Positions 15,947 through 23,303 of a DNA stretch of 64,000 nt are shown here, one piece after another. The DNA lies in NCBI RefSeq assembly GCF_003173055.1, contig NZ_QGLF01000001.1:441085-505084 (forward strand). The letters are read 5' to 3'. The stretch comes from Zavarzinia compransoris (GTDB taxonomy: Bacteria; Pseudomonadota; Alphaproteobacteria; Zavarziniales; Zavarziniaceae). Every line of letters starts with the position of its first letter. The stretch's first letter is position 1. The notes below the pieces were generated by a model, which was not told the DNA's origin, made no database searches, and saw only the letters and a program-made list of their open reading frames with translations. The position numbers were made by a program, and so were the translations under genes.

Positions 15947-17372
15947 GTATGACGACATGGCCGCCGCCCTCGACCGGGGCCAGGGCCTGACCCGGCAGCT
16001 TTACGAAGCCTTCCGCCGGGCGATCCTCACCGGGCGCCTGGGGCCGGGGGAACGCCTGCCGGCCAGCCGCGACCTTGCCGGGCGTCTCGCGGTCGGGCGC
16101 AACACGGTGACGGCGGTGTTCGAGCGCCTGGCGGCGGAAGGTTTCATCGAGGCGCGGGGGGCGGCCGGTACCCGGGTCGCGCGGCTCGACCCCGCCCTGT
16201 TGCAGCGGGTGCAGCCGGTGCCGGGCGGGCGCCTGTCGGAACGCGGCCGGCGCCTGGCGGCGATCGAGCGCGGCAGCCCGTCGAGCGGCGCCTTCGTGCC
16301 CGGCCTGCCGGCGCTGGACCTGTTTCCGGCCGAGACCTGGGCCCGGCTGCTCGGCCGGCGCCTGCGCCAGGGCAGCGCCGCCCTGCTCGGTTTCGAGCAT
16401 GCGGCGGGCTGGCCGCCGCTGAAGGAGGCGATCGCCCGTCAGATCGCCGCCAGCCGGGGCATCGTGGTCGAGCCCGAGCGCATCCTGGTGACCACCGGGG
16501 CCCAGGGCGCGCTCGCCTTCCTGGCGCAATTGCTGTGCGACCCGGGCGATCCCGCCTGGATCGAGGATCCGGGCTATCTCGGCGCCCGGGGCGCCCTGGT
16601 CGGGGCCGGGCTGGCCCTGGTGCCGGTGCCGGTCGACGGCGAGGGGCTGGACGTCGCCGCCGGCCTGTCCCGCGCGGCGGCGCCCCGGCTGATCTATGTC
16701 ACCCCCTCGCATCAATATCCGACCGGGGTGGTGCTCAGCCTGCAACGCCGGCTCGCCCTGCTGCAGGCGGCGGAGGCGGCGGACGCCTGGGTGATCGAGG
16801 ACGATTACGACAGCGAATTCCAGTTCGCCGGCCCGCCGCTCGCCCCCCTGCACAATCTGGCGCCCCGGGGCCGGGTGATCCATGTCGGCACCTTCGGCAA
16901 GGCTTTGGCGCCGGCGCTTCGCCTTGGCTATGCCGTGCTGCCGCCGGCCCTGGTCGGGCCGGCCAGTGTCGCCATGCGTCACGGCGGCCAGGCGCCGCCC
17001 CTGGTGGTGCAGGCGGCCCTGGCAGATTTCATGGCCGAGGGGCATTTCGCCGGCCACCTCCGCCGTCTCGTCGATGTCTATGGCGAGCGCCGGGCCCGGC
17101 TGGTCGAAGCCTGCGCCCGCCACCTCGGCGATTACGGCGCCCTGCTGCCGGCGGAAGCGGGCATCCAGCTCGCCTTCCGCCTTCACAGCCGCGACGACAG
17201 GGCGGCGAGCGCGGCCGCGGCCCGTGCCGGCATCGTCGCCCCCGCCCTGTCGCGGGCGGCGCTGGAAAACCGGGCGATCACCGGCCTGCAATTCGGCTTC
17301 GCCGCCGTGCCGGCGGACCAGGTGGAACCTGCCGTGATCCGTCTGGCGGCCGCGCTCAGGCCAGGGGTGTGA
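15945..17372 (+). CDS. MocR/PdxR-type regulator (GntR winged helix fused to aminotransferase fold)
   Basis: 475 residues. The N-terminal GntR winged helix (RQLYEAFRRAILTGRLGPGE ... LAGRLAVGRNTVTAVFERL, about residues 15-75) is fused to a class I aminotransferase-like domain. The PLP-type lysine lies in VGTFGKALAPALRLGYAV (about residue 320) and the preceding IEDDYDSEFQ holds the cofactor-contacting Asp. Such regulators sense PLP or amino compounds. GAGGGAG lies 6 bases before the ATG. It divergently controls the PNPOx-like gene through the repeats at 15896-15946. It converges with and overlaps the hydroxyacid dehydrogenase by 17 bases at the 3' ends. Confidence 0.92.
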   Translation: MYDDMAAALDRGQGLTRQLYEAFRRAILTGRLGPGERLPASRDLAGRLAVGRNTVTAVFERLAAEGFIEARGAAGTRVARLDPALLQRVQPVPGGRLSERGRRLAAIERGSPSSGAFVPGLPALDLFPAETWARLLGRRLRQGSAALLGFEHAAGWPPLKEAIARQIAASRGIVVEPERILVTTGAQGALAFLAQLLCDPGDPAWIEDPGYLGARGALVGAGLALVPVPVDGEGLDVAAGLSRAAAPRLIYVTPSHQYPTGVVLSLQRRLALLQAAEAADAWVIEDDYDSEFQFAGPPLAPLHNLAPRGRVIHVGTFGKALAPALRLGYAVLPPALVGPASVAMRHGGQAPPLVVQAALADFMAEGHFAGHLRRLVDVYGERRARLVEACARHLGDYGALLPAEAGIQLAFRLHSRDDRAASAAAARAGIVAPALSRAALENRAITGLQFGFAAVPADQVEPAVIRLAAALRPGV

Positions 17373-18327
17373 GCGGCGGCTGCCCGGCCAGCACCGCCGC
17401 GACATTGTCGAGCGCCAGCATGCCCATGGCCACCCGGGTCTCCATCGTCGCGCTGCCGATATGGGGCAGGGCGAAGACATCCGCCCGGTCGCGGTAGCGG
17501 GGATCGAGCGCCGGCTCGCCCCGGAACACGTCCAGCCCGGCGGCGAAGAGCCGGCCCGAATCGAGCGCGGCGATCACCGCCTCGTCGTCGACGAGGTCGC
17601 CCCGGGCGGAATTGACCAGGATCGCGCCTTCGGGCAGGCGGGCCAGGGTCGCGGCATTGACGATGCCGCGCGTCTCCGGCGTCGAGGCGGCGTTCAGCAC
17701 CAGGACGTCGGAGACCGCGAGCAGGCCGTCCAGCGTCGGGTGCCAGCGGGCGCCGGTTTCCGCCTCGACCTCGGGCGCGGCGCGGCGGCGGTTGTGGTAG
17801 TGGAGATCCATGCCGAAGGCGCGGGCGCGGCGGGCGACGGCGGCGCCGATCCGCCCCATGCCGAGAATGCCCATCCGGCGCTTGCCGATATCGACCCCGA
17901 GCAGCCCGGTCGCCGACCAGGCGCCCCAGCGGTTCTCGGCGATCAGGGCCATCGCCTCCTTGGCCCGCCGCGCCGCGCCGAGCAGCAGGAGCAGGGTGAG
18001 ATCGGCGGTCGCATCGGTCAGCACGTCCGGCGTATTGGTCACGGCGATGCCGCGCCGGCGGGCGGCCGCGACGTCGATATGGTCGTGGCCGACCGAGACC
18101 GTGGCGATCAGCCGCACCGTGTCGGGCAGGGCGGCGATGGCGGCGGCATCCAGCCGTTCCGTCACCGTGACCACCAGGGCGGCGCAGCCCGCTGCCGCCT
18201 CGATCAGGGCCGGGGTGGGGTGCGGGCCCGGGGCCGGCAGGCGGCGGGCGTTGAAGGCGCGGTCGAGCCGCGCCTCGCAGGCGTCGGGCAGGGGGCGGGC
18301 GATCAGGATGGCGGCGGCGGCGGTCAT
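17356..18327 (-). CDS. D-isomer-specific 2-hydroxyacid dehydrogenase (glyoxylate/hydroxypyruvate reductase-like)
   Basis: 323 residues. The NAD(P)-binding motif GILGMGRIGAAVARRARAFG is at about residues 150-170, catalytic Arg lies in NSARGDLVDD, Glu in FRGEPALDPRY, and the catalytic His in LPHIGSATMETR, so it looks active. Such enzymes reduce glyoxylate, hydroxypyruvate or other 2-keto acids. The start at 18327 gives the standard family N-terminus (AAILIARPLPD); the frame is open to 18495 but the extra 56 residues are not family-like. It stands alone, divergent from eipB, so the physiological substrate is not indicated by context. Confidence 0.9.
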   Translation of the reverse strand: MTAAAAILIARPLPDACEARLDRAFNARRLPAPGPHPTPALIEAAAGCAALVVTVTERLDAAAIAALPDTVRLIATVSVGHDHIDVAAARRRGIAVTNTPDVLTDATADLTLLLLLGAARRAKEAMALIAENRWGAWSATGLLGVDIGKRRMGILGMGRIGAAVARRARAFGMDLHYHNRRRAAPEVEAETGARWHPTLDGLLAVSDVLVLNAASTPETRGIVNAATLARLPEGAILVNSARGDLVDDEAVIAALDSGRLFAAGLDVFRGEPALDPRYRDRADVFALPHIGSATMETRVAMGMLALDNVAAVLAGQPPLTPLA

Positions 18328-18452
18328 GACGGTGGCAGTCTGGCAACAGTGCCCGGGCGACCGCAAGTCCAACGATGGCCACAATCTTGTTGCGCGATGA
18401 TCCATGTCATAGTTGAAAAGGCGCCCGATTCGGGTGGGAGGATTAAGAGTCG

Positions 18453-19430
18453 ATGTTACGGCGGGCATTGGTCCTGACGACCGCCTTGGTCGCATTGTTC
18501 TTCCTCGTCCGCTGGGTTTTCGTCGGCGACGAGACGACGGAAGCCGCGAGCGGCGAGACCGTTCCGGTGGCGGTCGCGGGCCCGGCCGCGCCGGCTGTTC
18601 CCGATCAGGCGGCGCCTGCCGTGCCGCCGACCGAGGCTGCGGTCTCGACCCCCGTCCCGGCTGCCCCCGCGGCCGCCCCGGCGACGGACCAGGGGCGACT
18701 CGCCGGGCATCGCGCGATCTACGAGCTGCGCCTCGGCCAGAACCGGCCGGGCTCCGGCGTCGCCATGGCCGACGGCAAGATGGTGATCGAATTTGCCGAT
18801 ACTTGCGACGGCTATACCCTGACCCAGCGCCTGCGCATGCGCCTTTCGGACGGCGAGGGCTCGGCCACCTCCACCGATTTCCGGGTGGCCAACTGGGAAT
18901 CGGACGACGGCCGCCGCTTCCGCTTCTCGACCCGCCACCTCGTCAACGACCAGGAGGACGAGGCTTATGAAGGCAGCGCCGAGCTCAATGCCGACGGCAG
19001 CGGCACCGCGACCTATACCAAGCCCGAAGACCGCACCGAAACCCTGATCCCCGGCACCGTGTTCCCGACCATGCACACGGTCGAATTGCTGCGCGCCGCC
19101 GAGGCGAAGAAACCCCTGCTGACCAAGCCCCTGTTCGACGGCACGGGCGACGAGACGGTCTATTCCGTGGTCGGCGCCATCGGCCGCTCCTCGGTGGCCG
19201 ATCCCGCCGGGCTGACCGGCAAGGGCAAGGATGTCCTGGCCGGCAAGCCGTCCTGGCCGGTCCGCCTTGCCTTCTTCTCGCTGGCGGGCAACGAGGAACT
19301 GCCGCAATACGAGGTCGGCTTCCGCCTCTATGCCAACGGTATTTCCGGCGATATTGAGATGGCTTACGGCGATTTCTCGATCGATGCCGTGCTGTCCGAG
19401 ATCGAGGCCCTGCCCAAGCCGGATTGCTGA
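18453..19430 (+). CDS. eipB: EipB-like periplasmic cell-envelope integrity protein (DUF1849)
   Basis: 325 residues with an N-terminal signal/anchor (LVLTTALVALFFLVRWVF), an Ala/Pro-rich linker to about residue 85, and the DUF1849 domain (HRAIYELRLGQN ... MVIEFADTCDGYTLTQRLRM). Brucella EipB is a beta-spiral periplasmic protein stabilised by a disulfide. The Cys in DTCDGYT and the C-terminal Cys (PKPDC) here sit where that pair is expected, although this copy ends exactly at the second Cys. The family is restricted to Alphaproteobacteria, which supports the taxonomic reading. The role in envelope integrity is transferred from Brucella. Confidence 0.85.
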   Translation: MLRRALVLTTALVALFFLVRWVFVGDETTEAASGETVPVAVAGPAAPAVPDQAAPAVPPTEAAVSTPVPAAPAAAPATDQGRLAGHRAIYELRLGQNRPGSGVAMADGKMVIEFADTCDGYTLTQRLRMRLSDGEGSATSTDFRVANWESDDGRRFRFSTRHLVNDQEDEAYEGSAELNADGSGTATYTKPEDRTETLIPGTVFPTMHTVELLRAAEAKKPLLTKPLFDGTGDETVYSVVGAIGRSSVADPAGLTGKGKDVLAGKPSWPVRLAFFSLAGNEELPQYEVGFRLYANGISGDIEMAYGDFSIDAVLSEIEALPKPDC

Positions 19431-19440
19431 ACGAGCCCGG

Positions 19441-20349
19441 TCAGGCGGCCGGCCACAGCCAGGCCGCCCCGCGCACGCCCGACGAATCGCCGTGCCTTGC
19501 CTTGCGCACCGGCGTGACGCAAGTGTCGGAAAAGACGTGGCGGCCGATCAGGGCCGGCACCCGGCCATAGATCGCATCGAGGTTGGACATGCCGCCGCCC
19601 AGCACGATCACATGGGGGTCGAGCAGGTTGATCGCGGTGGCGAGCGCCCGCGCCAGCCGGCGGCAATAGCGCTCGATGCTTTCCTGCGCGGCGAAATCGC
19701 CCTCGGCCGCGGCGGCGGCGATTTCCCGCCCGGTCATGACATTGCCCGAATGCTGCCGGTGATCGAGGGCGAAGCCCGGCCCCGACAGGAAGGTTTCGAT
19801 GCAGCCGTGCCTGCCGCAATAGCAGGCGGGGCCCGGCCGCTCGTCGTCCGCCGGCCGGGGCAGGGGGTTGTGCCCCCATTCGCCGGCAATCGCGTTCGGC
19901 CCCGACAGCAGCCGCCCGCCGACCGCGACGCCGCCGCCGACCCCGGTGCCGATGATCACCCCGAAGACCGTGCCGCCGCCCGCCCCGGCGCCGTCCGCCG
20001 CTTCCGACAGGGTGAAGCAGTCGGCGTCATTGGCGAGGCGTATGGGGCGGCCGAGCCGGGCGCCGAGATCGCCGGCCAGGTCATGGCCGATCAATTCGGT
20101 GGTATTGGCGTTCTTGATCAGGCCGGTGGCCGGCGAGATGGCGCCCGGAATGCCGATGCCGACGGTGCCAATGCCGCCGCAGGCCGCCTCCGCCGCGCCG
20201 ACGAGGCCGGCGATATGCCCGACGAGGGCGCCGTAGTCGCCCCGGGGCGTCGGCGTGCGCTGGCGGAAGATCTCGCCGCCGGCCGCATCCAGGGTGACGA
20301 TCTCGGTCTTGGTGCCGCCGAGATCGATGCCGTGGCGAAGGCCGGTCAT
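19441..20349 (-). CDS. ROK family sugar kinase (fructokinase-like)
   Basis: 302 residues. The phosphate-binding loop HGIDLGGTKTEIVTL opens the protein; GVIIGTGVGGGVAVGG is the second ATP-site element; EWGHNPL contains the His/Glu region; and the ROK zinc motif CYCGRHGCIETFLSG (CxCGxxGCxE) is at about residues 178-192. The catalytic Asp is in LANDADCFTL. The sequence is closest in pattern to Mak-type fructokinases/N-acetyl hexosamine kinases; the exact sugar is not determinable. It is followed 1 base upstream on the minus strand by a HAD-like gene, so the two are likely co-transcribed. Confidence 0.9.
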   Translation of the reverse strand: MTGLRHGIDLGGTKTEIVTLDAAGGEIFRQRTPTPRGDYGALVGHIAGLVGAAEAACGGIGTVGIGIPGAISPATGLIKNANTTELIGHDLAGDLGARLGRPIRLANDADCFTLSEAADGAGAGGGTVFGVIIGTGVGGGVAVGGRLLSGPNAIAGEWGHNPLPRPADDERPGPACYCGRHGCIETFLSGPGFALDHRQHSGNVMTGREIAAAAAEGDFAAQESIERYCRRLARALATAINLLDPHVIVLGGGMSNLDAIYGRVPALIGRHVFSDTCVTPVRKARHGDSSGVRGAAWLWPAA

Positions 20350-20350
20350 G

Positions 20351-21031
20351 TCACCAGCCCAGGAGTTCGAGTTCGCGCTCGATCAGGCGCCGGACCTCGG
20401 CCCAGTCGTCGACCCGGTGGTTGCTGTGCTCGGCCTGGCCGATCAGGCGGGCGAGGCGCGGATCGGCGATGAAATGGACGCGCTGCACCTCGGGCGCCGC
20501 CTGGGCCACCGAAGTGTGGTTGTGCGGAATATCGTCGAGGAAGAAGACGGGGGCCTGCACCCGCTCGGCCATATGGCGCACCACCGGCCCCTTGAGGCCG
20601 ATATTGGCGACGATCGGATAGGGCATGCCGGCCAGGGCCAGCGCCTTCTCCCGCGCGCCGCGCGACGATTCGGGCAGGTTCGACAGAACGACGACCTGGG
20701 CCCGGGCCGAGAGGGCGGCCAGCGCCTCGGCAGCACCGGGGACCGGGGTCATGGTCTCGGTGCGCTCGCGGAAGAAACCGTCGAGCAGGGCCTTGGCCAC
20801 CTCGACCGGGGCCATCTCCTCGGTCGCGGCATTCTTGATGTTGCCGACCAGGGCGAAGGACGACAGGTCCAGGTAATGGCCGTTGTCCTCGAGATAGGCT
20901 TCGAAGCCCTGGAGGAACAGGAACAGCACCTCGTCCGCATCGGTGATCACCAGGGGGCGCCCGGCTTCGAGCACCAGGGCGTCGAGCTGCGGCACCACCG
21001 CATCATGGATCTTCGGCTGTTTTTCCGACAT
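20351..21031 (-). CDS. HAD-like hydrolase with atypical first motif
   Basis: 226 residues. A HAD-type core can be read: LVITDADEVL (motif I, about residues 26-35), VVVLSNLPESSRG (motif II, Ser), GLKGPVVRHMAERV (Lys, motif III) and FFLDDIPHNHTSV (motif IV, DD). Motif I has DADEV where DxDxT/V is usual, retaining the two Asp. These small acidic proteins dephosphorylate unidentified metabolites. It starts 1 base after the end of the DUF3572 gene (TCA end at 21031-21033) and lies immediately before the ROK kinase, so three minus-strand genes run as one unit. No specific substrate can be assigned. Confidence 0.72.
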   Translation of the reverse strand: MSEKQPKIHDAVVPQLDALVLEAGRPLVITDADEVLFLFLQGFEAYLEDNGHYLDLSSFALVGNIKNAATEEMAPVEVAKALLDGFFRERTETMTPVPGAAEALAALSARAQVVVLSNLPESSRGAREKALALAGMPYPIVANIGLKGPVVRHMAERVQAPVFFLDDIPHNHTSVAQAAPEVQRVHFIADPRLARLIGQAEHSNHRVDDWAEVRRLIERELELLGW

Positions 21032-21315
21032 CAGAGCGCTCCGCGGTCGCCGGGGTGGTGGCCCGGCAGGCTGTGCCGGGCGCGAAGGGGATCTTCCGGG
21101 CGCAGGCCGGCGCCGGCGGCGAAGTCGAGCACGCGCGAATCATCCCCGAGAAGAAAATCGAGAATGCCGCCGAGGGCGGCGGGATCGCCCGCCGCCGCCC
21201 GCAGGTCGCCGGCGCTCATGCCGGTCTCGCCCAGGAAGCGTTGCAGGAGATCCTCCCGCCCGGCCAGATAGGCAAGGGCCATCAGGCCGATGGTTTCCGC
21301 TTGTTCCGCTTTCAT
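21031..21315 (-). CDS. DUF3572 family protein
   Basis: A 94-residue protein of the alphaproteobacterial DUF3572 family. The pattern EQAETIGLMALAYLAGREDLLQRFLGETG, a middle ALGGILDFLLGDD, and a closing RHSLPG are characteristic. Its function is unknown. It is transcribed divergently from pleD and shares the 128-bp region between them. DUF3572 genes commonly sit beside pleD/divK in Alphaproteobacteria, so a link with cell-cycle or c-di-GMP signalling is plausible but unproven. It is followed on the same strand by the HAD-like gene with a 1-base overlap. Confidence 0.82.
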   Translation of the reverse strand: MKAEQAETIGLMALAYLAGREDLLQRFLGETGMSAGDLRAAAGDPAALGGILDFLLGDDSRVLDFAAGAGLRPEDPLRARHSLPGHHPGDRGAL

Positions 21316-21443
21316 GCGCGCCTTTGCTTTGCTGCCGGAGAAGGTTCTCCGCTACACTTGTTCGATATTGCGGCGATGGTATCAAGGCCGGTCTGAAGGG
21401 GTGCGCCGTCTCGAACCGGCGGCAAGAGGATGGCGGAAGTGGC

Positions 21444-22814
21444 ATGACGGCGAAAGTGCTCGTGGTCGATGACGTGCCCGTCATCCGCAAGATCCTGGAG
21501 GCGAAGCTGGTCGCCGAATTCTTCGAGGTCATCGTCGCCGGCAGCGGCCAGGAAGCGATCGAGAAGGCCCATGCCGAACAGCCGGACATCGTCCTTCTCG
21601 ACGTCATGATGCCGGACATCAACGGCTTCGAGGTCTGCCGCCGGCTGAAGGCCGATCCCCTGACCAGTCACATACCGGTGGTCATGATCACCGGTCTCGA
21701 CCAGCCGTCCGACCGGGTGGCCGGCCTCGAGGCGGGCGCCGACGATTTCCTGAGCAAGCCGACCAATGACGTCGCCCTTTTCGCCCGGGTGCGCAACCTG
21801 GTGCGACTGAAGACCATGTCGGACGAATTGCGCCTGCGCGAGGTCGCGGGGCTCAGCCTTGGCCTCGGTGCCACCGCCGATCCGGTGCGCGACGCGGCGG
21901 CGCTGCAGCACGCCGCCATCCTCCTGGTCGAGGAGGATGCGGCGGTGATCGAGGTGGTGCGCCAGACCCTGGGCCGCCAGCTGCACCTGACGGTGGCGAC
22001 CAATGACGCCGCCGCCCGCCAGGCCGTGCAGGACCGGGACTGGGATCTGGCCATCATCAGCCTCGCCCTGCCGGGACAGGAGGGGCTGCGCCTCTGCGCC
22101 TATCTCCGCTCGTCGGAACGGCTGCGCCAGATGCCGGTGCTGGTGCTCAACCGGGCCGGCGACGACAAGACCCTGCTGCGCGCCTTCGATCTCGGGGTGA
22201 ACGACTATGTCGCGCGGCCGATCGAAAAGGCCGAACTCGAAGCCCGGGTGAAATCTCAGATCCGGCGCAAGAGCTATCAGGACCGGCTGCGCCAGACCAT
22301 GCAGATGACGGTGCAACTGGCCCTGGTCGATCCCCTGACCGGCCTTTACAACCGCCGCTACCTCGACAGCCATATGACGGCCCACGACCGCGCCGGCGAG
22401 GGGCGGGACGCCGGGACCCTGGCGGTGATGATGCTGGACATCGACCATTTCAAGTCGATCAACGACCGCTTCGGCCATGCCGCCGGCGACGCGGTGCTGC
22501 GCCAATTCGCCCACCGCATCCGCATGAATGTGCGCGGCATCGATCTTGCCGCCCGCTACGGCGGCGAGGAATTCATCATCATCCTGCCCCAGACCTCGGC
22601 CGACGAGGCGCGCATGATCGCCGAGCGCCTGGTCCGCGTTACCGCCAACGAGCCGTTCCAGATCGGCGACGGCCGGGAACTGTCGGTGACCGTCTCGATC
22701 GGCGTCGCTGTCCGGGCCTTGGGCGAAGCGGCGGAACAGGCGGTCGGCCGGGCCGATGCCGCCCTCTACCGCTCCAAGGCGGAGGGGCGCGACCGGGTGA
22801 CGGTCGCGCCATGA
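21444..22814 (+). CDS. pleD: PleD-type response regulator diguanylate cyclase
   Basis: 456 residues: REC1 (1-120), REC2 (about 150-270) and a GGDEF domain (about 290-456). REC1 is intact, with KVLVVDDVPVIR, phosphoacceptor Asp in IVLLDVMMPD and the Lys in DFLSKP. REC2 has lost the phosphoacceptor (LAIISLALPG), as in Caulobacter PleD where it serves dimerisation. The cyclase motif is YGGEEF, with an I-site RGID five residues before it, so product inhibition by c-di-GMP is expected. The protein would make c-di-GMP on phosphorylation and control motile-to-sessile change. The ATG at 21444 matches the family start. Unlike the usual order, no divK precedes it. Confidence 0.95.
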   Translation: MTAKVLVVDDVPVIRKILEAKLVAEFFEVIVAGSGQEAIEKAHAEQPDIVLLDVMMPDINGFEVCRRLKADPLTSHIPVVMITGLDQPSDRVAGLEAGADDFLSKPTNDVALFARVRNLVRLKTMSDELRLREVAGLSLGLGATADPVRDAAALQHAAILLVEEDAAVIEVVRQTLGRQLHLTVATNDAAARQAVQDRDWDLAIISLALPGQEGLRLCAYLRSSERLRQMPVLVLNRAGDDKTLLRAFDLGVNDYVARPIEKAELEARVKSQIRRKSYQDRLRQTMQMTVQLALVDPLTGLYNRRYLDSHMTAHDRAGEGRDAGTLAVMMLDIDHFKSINDRFGHAAGDAVLRQFAHRIRMNVRGIDLAARYGGEEFIIILPQTSADEARMIAERLVRVTANEPFQIGDGRELSVTVSIGVAVRALGEAAEQAVGRADAALYRSKAEGRDRVTVAP

Positions 22815-23209
22815 CGCCGGCCCCCGCCGCGGAGGATCCGGCGCTCGCCGTGCTTGAAGCCGGCGGCGTCGAGGGCATCCGCCGGCTGCTGGACCTTCTG
22901 GACGTCATCGCCGAGGAACGCCACCGCCTGCACGGCGGGGACGAGCAGGGCGCGGTCATGCGCCTGCTGACCCGGCAATTGCTGGCCGGCGATACCGGCG
23001 GCATGCCGCTGCTGCGCCTGTCGCGCCAGACCGGCATCCCGCGCGAAACCCTGCGGCGGAAGATCGGGCCCTTGCTCAATCGCGGCTACCTGCGCCAGGA
23101 CGAGGCCGGCCGCTATCACTGCGGCGCGCCCTATTTCACCGATGCCGCCGCCGCCCGCGAACGCCTGGTCAAGACCCTGCAAAGCCTGTTCGGCGACACC
23201 ATCCGCTGA
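22811..23209 (+). CDS. Small winged-helix protein coupled to pleD
   Basis: 132 residues; its ATG overlaps the pleD stop (ATGA), so translation is coupled. The middle (about 65-110) looks like a winged helix: LLRLSRQTGIPRETLRRKIGPLLNRGYLRQDEAGRYHCG, with a recognition-helix-like RETLRRKI and a wing hairpin. The N-terminal part is helical and acidic. I do not recognise a named family. A DNA-binding role downstream of PleD, or a c-di-GMP-related regulator, is only an inference from the overlap. Confidence 0.7.
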   Translation: MTPAPAAEDPALAVLEAGGVEGIRRLLDLLDVIAEERHRLHGGDEQGAVMRLLTRQLLAGDTGGMPLLRLSRQTGIPRETLRRKIGPLLNRGYLRQDEAGRYHCGAPYFTDAAAARERLVKTLQSLFGDTIR

Positions 23210-23303
23210 TGCCGGGCCACTGCCCGGATCGGGCATTGCCGTGCGCCTGCCCCCGTGAAAGCATCCCCCCAAGCCCCGGGACAGGGGAGCAGGGAGACGA
23301 TCG

